From Acestrorhynchus altus (taxonomy: Eukaryota > Chordata > Actinopteri > Characiformes > Acestrorhynchidae): a stretch of DNA of 64,000 bases. The translations under genes were made by a program, and so were the position numbers. The stretch lies in assembly GCA_034509495.1 (NCBI GenBank), contig CM067509.1, positions 2,806,671-2,870,670 of the forward strand. Direction: 5' to 3'. Shown one piece after another: positions 23,420 through 33,371 of the stretch. Every line of letters starts with the position of its first letter. The stretch's first letter is position 1. Below the pieces are notes generated by a model, which made no database searches, was not told where the DNA came from, and was given only the letters and a program-made list of their open reading frames with translations.

Positions 23420-23500
23420 AACTGAGGAAAAGCATCCTCACGTCATGGTCCAGCCACCACCATGTTTCACTGTTTGGTTGGCATTAAATGTGTTTACGCT
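23420..23500 (-). mobile_element. Small Tc1 transposase fragment
   Basis: The minus strand of CATGGTCCAGCCACCACCAT encodes the Tc1 block around V/MxHGGG, as in the relic at 18215-18290. Only a few dozen bases remain. Confidence 0.45.
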
Positions 23501-23659
23501 TGTAAAAGCCCATATACCAACCAGCTACAACATCAAACCACTGACGTTAAGTAAATGGCATTGATGATCTAGTTACAGTGACATTTGTTAAGAGATAGTG
23601 TCCACATATTAATCATCGAGTGAGCAGTCAGTTCTTGAAGTTGATGTGTTAAAGAAAAA

Positions 23660-24026
23660 ATGAGCAAGCATAAAACTCTCATAAAACTCACATTGTGAGA
23701 GCTAAATAACTGGGTCAGAACATCTCCAAAACACCATGCAGGTCTTGTGGGTTGCTCACAGTATGCAGTGGTCAGTACCTACCAAAATTGCTCCAAGGAA
23801 GGACAACCAGTGAACCATACGACAGGGTCACCGGTGCCCAAGGCTCACTGATGCGTGTGGGGAATGAAGGCTGGCCCATCTGGACAGGACTTGGTGCCAG
23901 ATATCACAGGACACCTTCAGAGGTCTTGTGGAGTCCATGCCCCGACGGGTCAGAGCTGTTTTGGCAGCATGAGGGGAACTGCACAGCATTAGGCAGGTGG
24001 TTTATATATTGTGGCTGATCAGGGTC
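23660..24026 (+). mobile_element. Internally deleted Tc1-like transposon
   Basis: The 5' part (23735-23885) has CATGCAGGTCTTGTGGGTTG, GGTCAGTACCTACC, CCAAGGAAGGACAACC, GTGAACC and CCCAAGGCTCACTGATGC. This corresponds to the N-terminal DNA-binding region of a fish Tc1 transposase gene. At about 23890 it jumps to the C-terminal end: WCQISQDTFRGLVES and MPRRVRAVLAA (23899-23970). It then ends in GGCAGGTGGTTTATATATTG and GTGGCTGATCAGGG, the terminal inverted repeat. The DDE core is deleted, so it can only be non-autonomous. A copy with another deletion point is at 25290-25572. Confidence 0.8.
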
Positions 24027-24479
24027 TGCAATACACAAGAACACATTCGAACATTTGAATGATCCAAAGGTAGCGTGCAGCTCCTAGATTTGAATCTCAA
24101 ATAAAAAATGATAATACGATGATTTCCGTACCTACTGTAATGTTCGTGACCTTCAACTTCGATAAGTATTCCACCCAGGACTTTCCACTGATAAAGGCCT
24201 CAAGGATGACTGTGCATCAGCTGGATCACAGTCTCCAAATGGACACCAGAAAGGTTCCCATTATTCCCAGAGTTTCATTCATTCTCAGATGAGCTCTCAC
24301 TACAGCAGCATTAAACTTCAAGTTCCTTGAGCGTTGACCTTTGTCACTTTCAAGTATTCCATTACACAGCAAACGGTGACCATGAATGTGTTGTCCTCTA
24401 AAAAAAAAAAAAAGTGATTCACTTTGAATCCCAAGAGGCCCATTATTAAACCTTCTCTCCTCCCTCCTGAAAGAACCAC
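24027..24479. other. Unassigned spacer
   Basis: No repeat family or frame of interest; an A-run lies at 24401-24413. Confidence 0.4.
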
Positions 24480-24835
24480 TGAAAAAAAAGATTCGGTAAT
24501 TGCTTGACCTTTATTGACTCCTGGCGGAGAAGAAAATGTGCGGGTCCCTCGTTACGTGTGCGTAATTAACGCCCATCGACCGGGCCCCGCTCCCTTTTTC
24601 TCCACCCTGATGTGGATGAGTGGACGGAGCGATGGCTGTCTGCTGGATGAATACATTAGCAGGCAGCGGTCAATGACAGAGTGCGAGTGACTCTGGGCAA
24701 CTACTAGCTGAGCTGGTCCTCCCCAGTCATGTCAATAGCGGCTCATGCGCGGTATTGGCAGGCCTTATTTGAATGGCGATTTGTTTGTCCTTTGCATCGA
24801 CTTCATTTCCAGGCAAATCACGAAGCACGTATGTT
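24480..24835. promoter_or_regulatory. Candidate conserved non-coding element
   Basis: A repeat-free, GC-balanced block. It includes TGCGTAATTAACGCCC (homeodomain-type TAATTA core), ACATTAGCAGG, TGACAGAGTGCGAGTGAC and TCATGTCAATAGCGGCTC. It lacks long open frames. Its texture differs sharply from flanking relic DNA and resembles enhancers near developmental genes, but conservation has not been tested and no target gene is in the window. Confidence 0.3.
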
Positions 24836-24934
24836 GAGTGATGAACGGGGACGGAATAAATTTGAGCATGTTCAGTGCTGAATCAGTTACAAAGAGGAAC
24901 AAGGGGAGGTGAAGCCATGGGCAAAATTAATTGT

Positions 24935-25262
24935 AGGTCTTCAAAATTGTTGACCGTGAGCTCCCCTGCTCCATCTGAGAAGGACCCTGAGCTCCCAGCC
25001 ACCAATTCACATTGGCTACCCACTTTCCGGCTACTGGACCTGGACTGGTTGCCCACCTGACGTCACCAACTTTGTAGAAGGTTACACAGACCCTAATTAG
25101 CTGCTACTGTTACTGTTATGTCCACCATCAAACTATAACTACTCCCGTACATCCGAGGATCACAGCAGGCATGTGGAGGTTCAGAGTCACCTTCTCAACT
25201 ATGTATAAATAGTTTAACCAGTGGAGGAGGGGTTCCCCCCGGTTTCTCCCAAGGTTTCTTCC
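24935..25262 (+). mobile_element. Second copy of the dispersed repeat seen at 1-512
   Basis: Shares GAGCTCCCCTGC, CCTGAGCTCCCAGCC, TGGACTGGTTGCCCACC, TGCTACTGTTACTGTTATG and, at the end, CCAAGGTTTCTTCCTCC with the first copy in the same order. The 3' tail with CTGCTTTGTGACA is absent here. Confidence 0.6.
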
Positions 25263-25289
25263 TCCACCTCTGATATGATGCTGATACTG

Positions 25290-25572
25290 TAGCTTTCTGA
25301 TTGCAGTGGCCATTACCTACCCAAGTGCTCCAAAGAAGGACAGCTGCTGAACCAGTGACATGATCATTGGAATCCAAGGCTGATTGATGGAGTTACCAAA
25401 TCAAAACTTTCAGGATTTAAGGGATCTGCTTCTAATGTCTAGGCTTCAAATACCATAGGACACCTGTGGTGAGGGCCAAGCTGGTGAAGGACAACACTTG
25501 ACAGAGTGGTGTTTGGTGGCATTAGGTAGGTCTACACAGCATTAGGCAGGTGGTTTTAATGGATCTGGTCAG
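25290..25572 (+). mobile_element. Second internally deleted Tc1-like copy
   Basis: Blocks GATTGCAGTGGCCATTACC, CCAAAGAAGGACAGC, AATCCAAGGCTGATTGATGG belong to the N-terminal transposase region, as in 23735-23885. It then jumps to AGGATTTAAGGGATCTGCTT and GGCTTCAAATACCATAGGAC, a position more upstream in the C-terminal part than in the other copy. It ends with CAGCATTAGGCAGGTGG. Different junctions mean independent deletions. Confidence 0.75.
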
Positions 25573-25644
25573 TTTGCCAACCAGTGATCAATTGCACACA
25601 ATCTGTCTGAAGTATGTGATCCTTCATATGCATACAGACACTGC

Positions 25645-25960
25645 TATTGTCAAAAGTATTTGAACACCGTCTCATTTGCCCTGAAATCAAGGATTTTGAC
25701 ACAAGTTTATATCGTTTTTGTGGGTGTAAATGGATTTTCAAGCATTGCTATGAGGATTTGATTGCATTATGTCAGTGAAAAGAGCATTGGTGAGGTCAGC
25801 ATTTTGGATGATCACCAACTCACCTTATCCCCAACTCTGCAACTGATCCTAAATGTTTTGGATAGAGCACCGTCATTCCAGAGAACACAGCTCCACTGCT
25901 CCACAGCTCAATGCTGGGGGGCTTCATAGGCACTGGGCATGTTTTCAGTGGGTTATAATA
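25645..25960 (-). mobile_element. Tc1-like (CACTATAT-terminus family) fragment
   Basis: Starts TGCTATTGTCAAAAGTATTT, a decayed TIR of the family whose ends read CACTATAT.G.CAAAAGT. It continues AGAGCATTGGTGAGGTCAGC, TTTTGGATGATCACC, CATTCCAGAGAACACAGC, CACTGCTCCACAGCTCAATG. In transposase sense (minus) the last part is the W-E-Q-W-K-R-V-L-W-S block. The copy at 49625-50042 is collinear. Both lack the catalytic core. Confidence 0.7.
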
Positions 25961-26659
25961 AAATGAACATGTAAAACTGCCATGCAGAATAGCTAATTTT
26001 ATCCAATCTTACAATCTTCTCCTAACAACATATAATATGCAATATTTAAAGACCCCTGAGTTGGTTCAATAAAGGTTAAATGGTTAAATAAAGAAAACAA
26101 AGAAACATAAAAAGGGATTCTGACCTTTTGAACACAAATATATGCTTGCTTGTCACAGCAGGAAATTGGAGGTACTTAAAATTCTGCTTGACTCCCAAGC
26201 TCTGCATGTGTCTAATAATGACAGCAGATCAACATCCTCCTCTACTTTAATCATTTAATCAGACAACAATTATTTACACCTCAGTCCACCGTGAAACAAT
26301 AAAGCCAAACACCTGCAGCACCACCACTGTCTAACACTCATTTCAGTTTCACTGCGGGTGTCGATCCCTGTTCTACACTCGGAGAACAAAAGGATCTGAA
26401 TACAGTACTGAAAACGGGTTTTCATTCCCTGTTTGCTGCAGTAGTTTGTAGAACGTTGTTCCTTAAAATATTGTTCATAGAAATCGTAGAAGAGCCATGT
26501 AAACAGACAGTTGGTTTCAGATCCATTATGTGTTTTTAAATTGCAGAAATGTTTACAGCTCTGCTTTTATAACAATGAATCCCATTGTTCTTGTAAACTC
26601 AACACATTCACATAGACATTTCATCAGCTGAGTAATTCAACTGGGAAAAATGACTAGAA
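25961..26659. other. No gene recognised
   Basis: Mostly unassigned AT-rich DNA. CAATAAAGGTTAAATGGTTAAATAAAG (26065-26095) is a short AT-rich tail-like run. No domain-like frame. Confidence 0.4.
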
Positions 26660-27010
26660 CTCGCCCCGTTCCGATGGATTTGATCCCAGTTTAAATGCCA
26701 CAGCAGTCGTCCAGTGCATGTCTGTATATTTACTACAGCTAGGCTCTGACCAGTAAGAGGGGTGGGCTGATGACATCACAGAGGATTGGGTTACAAAGGA
26801 AAATGGGACGGGAGGGGTCTTTGATCTCTTTCTTTACTCACATGGTGTTCAAATTTCACAATAAAAGTTCAGAGAAATGATTAACACTGATACATACATA
26901 CATTTGCAAAATAATGAAGACTAAAGTGAACTATTTTGAGGTTTTTTTTTGTAATCTAATCATTACAAATAGCATCAGTTATTGCATTTTCAGCTCAACA
27001 ACACTCTGGA
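26660..27010 (+). mobile_element. Long-TIR element family, copy F
   Basis: Core words occur in order: GATCCCAGTTTAAATGCCAC, CCAGTGCATGTCTG, TAGGCTCTGACCAGTAAGAG, GGGCTGATGACATCACAGAG, ATTGGGTTACAAAGG, GGTGTTCAAATTTCACAATA, AACACTGATACATACATAC, and GTAATCTAATCATTAC. It lacks both outer termini. Confidence 0.85.
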
Positions 27011-27257
27011 TGATCACCTTTTTCACTGTGTGACCCCCTTTTAGGCTCCAGCCCCCGATACAGTGTGAAAAAGTTTAGCGCTTAAATCTGATTCATCGCA
27101 CATTTAGCTGACAAAACATCTTAATTTGTGTCACATTCGCAACCCCCTACAAGTATACCGTGACCCCCTGGGGGGTCGCGACCCCCAGGTTAAGAACCCC
27201 AGGAGGTGTGATCTGAGTTTGCAATCATTACAAGCCAAAGTATTGATCATATTTTAT

Positions 27258-27607
27258 ATCCATCCATCCATCCATCCATCCATTTTCTGAACCGCTTATT
27301 CCTGAATAGGGTCACGGGTGAGCCGGTGCCCAGCCGGCACCTCTGAGCGCAAGGGCGGGAAACAACCCTAATCACAGGGCGCTAATCCATTGTAGGGCTC
27401 ACACTCACATCCACACACTAAGGGCCACTTTAGAGTCACCGATTCATGCATGTCTTTGGGGGAAACCGGAGTACCCAGAGGAAACCCACACGAACACGGG
27501 GAGAACATGCAAACTCCACACAGAAACGTCCCAGGTCGCCCCACCCGGGGATGGAACCCAGGTCCTTCTTGCTGTGAGGCAACAGCGCTATCCACTGCGC
27601 TCACCAT
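27258..27607 (-). mobile_element. tRNA-derived SINE, near full length
   Basis: On the minus strand the head reads GAGCGCAGTGGATAGCGCTG (A-box) and CCTGGGTTCCATCCCCGG (B-box), a tRNA-like RNA polymerase III promoter. The body has TGTGTGGAGTTTGCATGTTC, CCCCGTGTTCGTGTGGG, GTACTCCGGTTTCCCCC, and GTGACCCTATTCAGGAATAA. It ends AAGCGGTTCAGAAAATGG with a (GGAT)n tail of five units. This is the best SINE of its family here. It is not a functional tRNA: the acceptor stem cannot be completed. Confidence 0.92.
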
Positions 27608-28614
27608 TAAAATTATTCACCATTTTTAAGTGCCAACTAGGTCGGTGGGTGAGAACAGCGCAGTGTTTTCTTTTACGGTGCATCGTGAGCTGCTGTGAAA
27701 CCACACAGATTCCTTGTATGCACAAAAATCCTTGGCCAGTAAAGCCTAATGACTTACCTTGCTGAGCATTCCTACACATATTTCATCCCGTGCGATGTAT
27801 CTTCCTTTATAGAGAGTTATTTGGGTAGTCCACTGTATCGGTGTACATTTATACTGTACACACACTTTGTCAGCTTGTATTTACTCCATTAATCACTGCT
27901 TAGCGTCTATGACAAAAGAGGAATTTCTTCTAAAGTTGCCAGAGAGCACACAGTGCTTGTAGGTCCAGAGAACATTGTTAATTACTTTGTTCATTTCTGA
28001 TGTCATTCATGGTATACAAATACACGGTTGACATGCATTGCCAGAAGTAAGAGCCAACGGCATTGTAAAACCTGGCACCCAGCAAGGAGCCGAACGAGAT
28101 GAACTACAGGGCCGTGTTTGATCTCTGTTTATATTTTTCACATAATTAGTACTCTGATGTTCTACTGTGCGCAGAACCCACGGTGTGCATGTAATTAGAC
28201 TTCCTTCTCCCTTCTCTTTATAAAGTGAGTGCTGCTACCTTGTCATGTTGGTATAACAAAGGATTTTTTTTACCAGCTGTTCCCCCCGGAGAGCCTTCCT
28301 CATTCGATCAGACTGGCGATTTGTTTATTTTCAAGCCTCAGTGGATGCATCCCTCTAATCTGTGCTCATCAAAACTCACTCAACCTTTGTTGCCAGTCTG
28401 CAGATACCAAGACGGTGGGTTGTCTTATGTGAAACTAGGTCCTTGCAAAGACATCACAGTTTCCTCCAACAAAAACGTCTGAATGTGGGACTGAATGGAG
28501 ATGTTTGGTAGCACCTGAGACATTACTGGTCCACATGTCTCTGGCTCTAGAGGTGAGATTTAGAGCGAAGTACATGAAGGACATTATACAATCATTGGCT
28601 CAGTGGATCTGACT
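27608..28614. other. Unique sequence, no gene recognised
   Basis: No repeats recognised. TGCATGTAATTAGACTTCC (28188-28206) has a homeodomain-type core. Frames of 85 and 67 codons at 28225-28482 overlap and show no domain. Conservation should be tested before any claim. Confidence 0.4.
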
Positions 28615-29010
28615 GCAGTGCAGAACAGTGCATCCCCCGGAATGGAGCCGATAACCACTGCTCTATACCTCCATCAGTGGCCAGTTTTCTGACCACATAG
28701 TCAATACTGGCTGGATATTTTTTTCTTTTTTTGGATGGTGGACCATCTCAATTAAGTATCGACGGTGACCTGAGAAAAACACCACAGCAACCCGATATGC
28801 TCATACCAGTGCAGCACACACTACCTTCCTACTACGAGTCCAAAACCCACCAATTCCCAATGGGTTAGAAGGTGACTGATGAACTGTGCTGCACAAGAGT
28901 CTGTGATAATCTGTTAGTGGGCCAGTAAGGTCACTGGTCCGAGAGTGGAACCTCAAGGTGGGAGTTAGTAATAAAGTGGAGAGCAGCAGTACATTGTCAC
29001 ATGAAAACAG
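28615..29010. mobile_element. Decayed non-autonomous DNA-element fragment
   Basis: CAGTGCAGAACAGTGCATCC, CCATCAGTGGCCAGTTTTC, CAATACTGGCTGGATATT, GATGGTGGACCATCTC and CTCATACCAGTGCAGCACAC occur in the order of the family seen at 14828-15020 and 59660-60060. ATAAAGTGGAGAGCAGCAG near 28970 is also in character. It is heavily diverged. Confidence 0.5.
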
Positions 29011-29404
29011 CCAAGCGCAACGGACCAATATGAGGCAATCATTGAAAAAAAGAGAAGCGTAACCTACCTTGACTTAGTTTATAGTTTAGAATAAAGTCCT
29101 GGAGAAAAGCCCTGCACTTCAATTACAATCTCATTTGGGATAAGCCAGCCATAAAATAATGCCATTCAACTCACTATTACCTTCTGATCACCAGATTTGA
29201 ATAAAGAGCCTATTCACATTTCATCAGCTATGTCGTCGAGAAGTCTAGGTTTGGTGTAATTATGCAGCTCTCAGTCTAAGCCACTGTTGAAGTATGGAGG
29301 AGATAAGTCACTGATGTTCTGGGCAAGAGTGTCTACAGCCAAAAGGAATGAATAAGAAGCAATGCTTCCAGGCATTACAGGGTTGATTGTAGCAAATCCT
29401 CTGA

Positions 29405-29406
<2 letters not shown>
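29011..29406. other. Unassigned spacer
   Basis: Nothing recognised. Confidence 0.4.

Positions 29407-29478
<72 letters not shown>
29407..29478. repeat. (TA)n microsatellite
   Basis: About 72 bases of uninterrupted TA. Confidence 0.97.
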
Positions 29479-29481
<3 letters not shown>

Positions 29482-29678
29482 CTATTCTTTAGAACCCTAG
29501 TCTAATATTGTGGGATACGTTTATAGTTAAAAACAAACAAACATACAATAAAACACTGTATATGTCAGTGATCCTGTAGGCAATCAATCATCCAGAGTGT
29601 CCTTGTGCTGGAAATACAATATTTTTTTATTAATTATTTGTAAATGATGTTACAATAATACCCGACTGTGGTTCAAAT

Positions 29679-29683
<5 letters not shown>

Positions 29684-29709
<26 letters not shown>
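29684..29709 (+). repeat. Poly(A) run
   Basis: About 26 A's following CAAATAAAGT. It lies just before long-TIR copy G. It may be a retroposon tail whose body is no longer recognisable. Confidence 0.9.
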
Positions 29710-29713
<4 letters not shown>

Positions 29714-29714
29714 C

Positions 29715-30025
29715 ATGAACATCATCAAAATTATGTATTTATATTGATGTTTGTTATGAATGTATCAGTATTATGACATCTCAGGACATTTACTTTGATC
29801 ATGTGTGCGCAATGAAAGAGCGCAAACAGCCCCTCCCATCTCGTTTTCTTCTCCATCTTAACATTTGGGTCAGTGACGTGACGTAGGTCTAAGATAGATG
29901 ACGTAAGATACGTCTTCTAGTGCACTGTGATATGTGCATTACGGCTGTAGATCACTCCGATCCTGGCTGATGAAGCCTAGGAAACAGGGTGTAACTGCCT
30001 GCAAAGTACGGATCTCAGGAGTTAA
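29715..30025 (-). mobile_element. Long-TIR element family, copy G
   Basis: Reversed: TTTGTTATGAATGTATCAG, ATTATGACATCTCAGGAC, AAGAGCGCAAACAGCCCC, TTAACATTTGGGTCAGTGAC, then ATCACTCCGATCCTGGCTG and GGTGTAACTGCCTGCAAAG. The segment with GATCAGTCAGAGTCTG and GTAAACATGCACTGG is replaced by AAGATAGATGACGTAAGAT, so this copy is an internal rearrangement or a subfamily. Confidence 0.8.
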
Positions 30026-30489
30026 TTGAGTTCAACAGAAATCCAATTACTTTATGCCTGACTCATGTAGACCTGGAGTTTCCCATTTTCTGAATATTGA
30101 GGTGCTTGAGACATGTTCTGCAGTTATTGGATCTAACCCATAGTTGGAACCTTAGTTATTGGCTGGACTCTGGGGTAGTTAGTCCATTGTTCTGTGAACG
30201 GCAGCAGCTTTTGAAGTTTGATTTTATCACCTGGTTTTATCTTCCAAATAAAAAAAAAAAAAGAATGTTGTTGTAGTGTAGGGGTTCTAAGGGGAACTTA
30301 CACATTTGTTAGTAGTCCTCTTTTTTTCTGTATACTTGGATTTTGAGCTGTACTTATGTCACTCGTGTCCAATCTCAGAAATCTCTGAGAATTCTATTCA
30401 TTGGATGAACAAATACATGATAAATGAATGTTAATCTACAACTTGGCTGATGGATGTTCTCCATAACAACTGAAGAGGAAAGACTGGAT

Positions 30490-30975
30490 GAAAAAAAGAA
30501 GATTATAACAAGACTGGTTTCTTAATGGAAGTAACCGCTGCAAAATTTTTCTTCTACAAAGAGAAATGGGAAGCATCATTATCCCATCCACTCCGGTTTC
30601 ACCATTATCTTACCTCTGCTGAACCTCTTGCTTCCGTACCACCCACTCCCTGGAAGATTTTGTCACCCTCTTTGAGGAGAAGGTCAACAAGTTCTGCCAA
30701 TCCTTTCCTCTTGTCTCCACTCATCACACACCGTCTTCCTCCACCTACCTATCTGTCTTGTTTCTCTCTTCTTTCCACAGCTGATGTCCTACAGCTCCTC
30801 ACATCCAATAACCCAGACACCTGTCCGTCAAAGCCTGTTCCCTCCACACTGTTCCAGATGATTGATCCAGACCTTTTCCTTTCATTGCTTTCATCATAAA
30901 CAGCTCCTTGTCATCAGATCATGTACCATCCACTTTCAGCACGGCAAGAGTGTTCCCCCCGTCTTGAAGGGTTAT
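30490..30975 (+). mobile_element. L2/CR1-like LINE relic (linker and start of RT)
   Basis: A 124-codon frame at 30525-30899 reads AAKFFFYKEKWEASLSHP, LTSAEPLASVPPTPWK and LLSTADVLQLLTSNNPDTCP, then SKPVPSTLFQMIDP. This Pro/Ser-rich stretch with the xxxLLxSxxPxTCPxxPxP motif precedes the reverse transcriptase domain in many teleost L2-like LINEs. After the stop, SSLSSDHVPSTFSTARVFP (30900-30957) continues as the first RT block. The element is broken immediately after. It is not a host gene despite the open frame. Confidence 0.75.
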
Positions 30976-31305
30976 TAAACCCTCCTTTCTGACACTTCTG
31001 ACACTTCTGTCACCTGTCTGTTTTTAGGTCACCAGATATTCCACAGAATTAATATCCACTCATATCATTATTCACTTTCATTTTCTACTGCCTGAAAGCA
31101 AAATATCAAAGCTTTTTGGCACCAAGGTTCATGTATAAAAGTAGTGTGAAAATAACGCAGTCCTCAAATCCATCAACTCCATTCACAGATGCATTTTCAA
31201 CAAACTGAGGTGAAATGTGAAACATGTGAACGATGAAAACACTTTATTTCTGGTTGCCATAGCAATTTTGCAGTTTACAATACCTTTTGTTTTCCAACTG
31301 TTTAA

Positions 31306-31498
31306 CCTTTAGAGCTCTTGACCAATTTAGCAAGATATTTTCATAGTTTGGTGTATTATTGACCATAAAAATAGAATTGATAGGAGACAGTCAAACATGA
31401 CATATACTTTCAGAAAATTCTACTCTGCTCAAATCTGTCTTTGAGATGTAAATATTAGCAGAATTTAAATATTTGTATGAATTTTAACATGTTTACTA

Positions 31499-31568
<70 letters not shown>

Positions 31569-31995
31569 CTTATAAGGAGTAAACAACACTTTATATCTCA
31601 GATTTTGTTGAATATTGATAATCTAAAGTGTTTTTGTGCTGAATAATGTTGATGAGTTGTTTATATTGGTTAGATTGTCAAGGGGTTGAATAAGAAGTTC
31701 TTTAAAATGCATGTTCTTTATTGTTTTTGTTATTTATGTATGTAGCAGTATTAATCCCTTCTCAGGACTTTTATTCTGAAATGTGAACACTGTGAGCAAA
31801 GAATGAGAGCAAACACTTCCTTCTCATTTCACACATTTATAACCCAATATCTGGGTCAGTGATGTCAATAGCCCCTGCAACCTGTATGCAGGTTGAACAT
31901 GTACATGTGGACAGAGCAGTAAACATGCACTTGAATCTCCTTTGGAATTTAAAGTGGGATTCAGTTCAGTTGGAAAGTAGTTTATTTTAGGTGTT
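31306..31995 (-). mobile_element. Long-TIR element family, copy H with TTAA at its end
   Basis: The terminus CCTTTAGAGCTCTTGACC starts directly after TTAA (31302-31305). The arm continues GCAAGATATTTTCATAGTTT, GTCTTTGAGATGTAAATATT and TTTGTATGAATTTTAACATG. A (TA)n tract interrupts it. The reversed core follows: TTATGTATGTAGCAGTATTA, CCTTCTCAGGACTTTTATTC, GAACACTGTGAGCAAAG, AACCCAATATCTGGGTCAG, AGAGCAGTAAACATGCAC and TTTAAAGTGGGATTCAG. The far arm is lost into a trinucleotide tract. The intact outer end is the best evidence for a TTAA-type insertion. Confidence 0.88.
31500..31567. repeat. (TA)n microsatellite inside copy H
   Basis: About 68 bases of TA, within the left arm of the long-TIR element. 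Confidence 0.97.
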
Positions 31996-31997
31996 TT

Positions 31998-32005
31998 TAT
32001 TACTC

Positions 32006-32069
<64 letters not shown>

Positions 32070-32080
32070 TCTTCTTCTTC

Positions 32081-32120
<40 letters not shown>

Positions 32121-32180
32121 GTGTGTATTATTACTCTTCTTCTTCTTATTATTATTATTATTGTAGTATTATTATTATTA

Positions 32181-32278
<98 letters not shown>
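31998..32278. repeat. Compound (ATT)n/(CTT)n tract
   Basis: About 280 bases of ATT blocks alternating with CTTCTTCTT blocks; the largest CTT block is at 32180-32222. It joins long-TIR copy H on the left to a Tc1 relic on the right. Confidence 0.97.
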
Positions 32279-32284
32279 AAAAGC

Positions 32285-32905
32285 ATGTCTTCTTCAGCAC
32301 ATGCAACACAATCACCCTGACCTGACTGTTGTCCAGAAGATTATTACTGACACCCTCCACAAAGAGGGTACACCACAGAAGTTCTTTGCTGGCTGTTCTC
32401 AGAAAACTGTACCAGAGCATATTAACGGAAAGTTGACTGGAAGGGGAGCATGTGTTGTCTTTAGAGGATTGTCAAGTAGTCAAGAATTTTCACAAGGACT
32501 GAGGGTGGTATCAGTGCATAACTATGCACAAACATCTCCAGGAAACTGGCTCCAGCTTCAGCATTCCTAATATCAAGCACCTCCTGAAACAGGGACAGTG
32601 TCCAAAGCGAAGGGCAGGAGGAAAAGAGAACAAATTGATCAGTGCTCCAATGCAAAGCTCAGTGGAGAGTGGAGTGGTTAGGCTCAGAATGCAGAATGTA
32701 TGAGGTTCAGGGGGAAGTTTTCACAGTCTTTGATGGTTTTGTCTTATCATCTGCTGGTGATGGGCCGGTGTTTTATCAAGTCCAGTGTGTTAGATTGGTC
32801 AGCCGGGTTGCACAATGCTAATGGGTGTACAAACATGTGCATGACTTGTTTGAGATGTTTGCTCCAAATCACCAGTTCTAAACTAAAGACAGTAGACCTC
32901 TGAGG
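32285..32905 (+). mobile_element. Tc1-like transposon relic, plus strand
   Basis: Translation reads HNHPDLTVVQKIITDTLHK, then EGTPQKFFAGCSQKTVPEHI and NGKLTGR (32307-32440), the helix-turn-helix DNA-binding region of a fish Tc1 family. After gaps and frameshifts come PGNWLQLQHS (32540-32570), LLKQGQCPK-like sequence, and KFSQSLMVL with LLVMGRCFIKSS (32718-32790), which precede the second catalytic Asp. The first catalytic Asp region is deleted. The same family is at 56560-57125. Clearly inactive. Confidence 0.88.
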
Positions 32906-33174
32906 TGATGTTCTTCATTAGAGTTTTGGCCAAACCATGACCTTTGTCTGTCTTCAGAAGCTGATCTTGAATGAACAGACTCTAGCCACACCTTCTGTGC
33001 ATAATATCACTCTTCCTAAACTTCCTCATTTAACATGGTTGTCAACCCTGGAATTCAATCAACCTACATTTGACCTGTGATTTAGAGTTGAAGCCTCAAG
33101 ATGCAGATGTGTGCTCTCCAGCAAGAAGTGATGCTTGTGAAATCATGTCTGAATATGAAAGCTGATGCCCAAAC

Positions 33175-33222
33175 GATTGGTTCAAATTACTCGTCAATTC
33201 AAAAGAAGATGATATGTTTCCT

Positions 33223-33274
<52 letters not shown>

Positions 33275-33368
33275 TCCTGCCTTGTGCCTGATGACTCCCA
33301 TTAGCTTCTGGATCCACTGTGACCCTATTCAGAAAGAAGAGGATAAAAAAGGACTGAATTACTATTGA
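33175..33368 (+). mobile_element. SINE 3' half with expanded (TG)n
   Basis: TATTCCTGCCTTGTGCCTGA, TTAGCTTCTGGATCCACTG, TGACCCTATTCAGAAAG and GATAAAAAAGGACTGAAT are the 3' body of a tRNA-derived teleost SINE in sense orientation. The (TG)n run at 33221-33272 sits where the SINE carries a natural TGTGTG stretch, so the microsatellite probably arose from within it. Confidence 0.75.
33221..33272. repeat. (TG)n microsatellite
   Basis: About 52 bases of TG, within the SINE fragment. Confidence 0.97.
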
Positions 33369-33371
33369 ACT

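Noticed and set aside
27540..27607. tRNA gene on the minus strand
   Set aside because: A- and B-box are present, but the acceptor stem cannot form and a SINE body follows.
30525..30899. 124-codon frame as a possible host gene
   Set aside because: It carries a LINE linker motif and runs into RT-like sequence after the stop, so it is a retroelement relic.
31991..32320. Poly-Leu/poly-Ile frame of 109 codons
   Set aside because: It is a translation of an (ATT)/(CTT) microsatellite.
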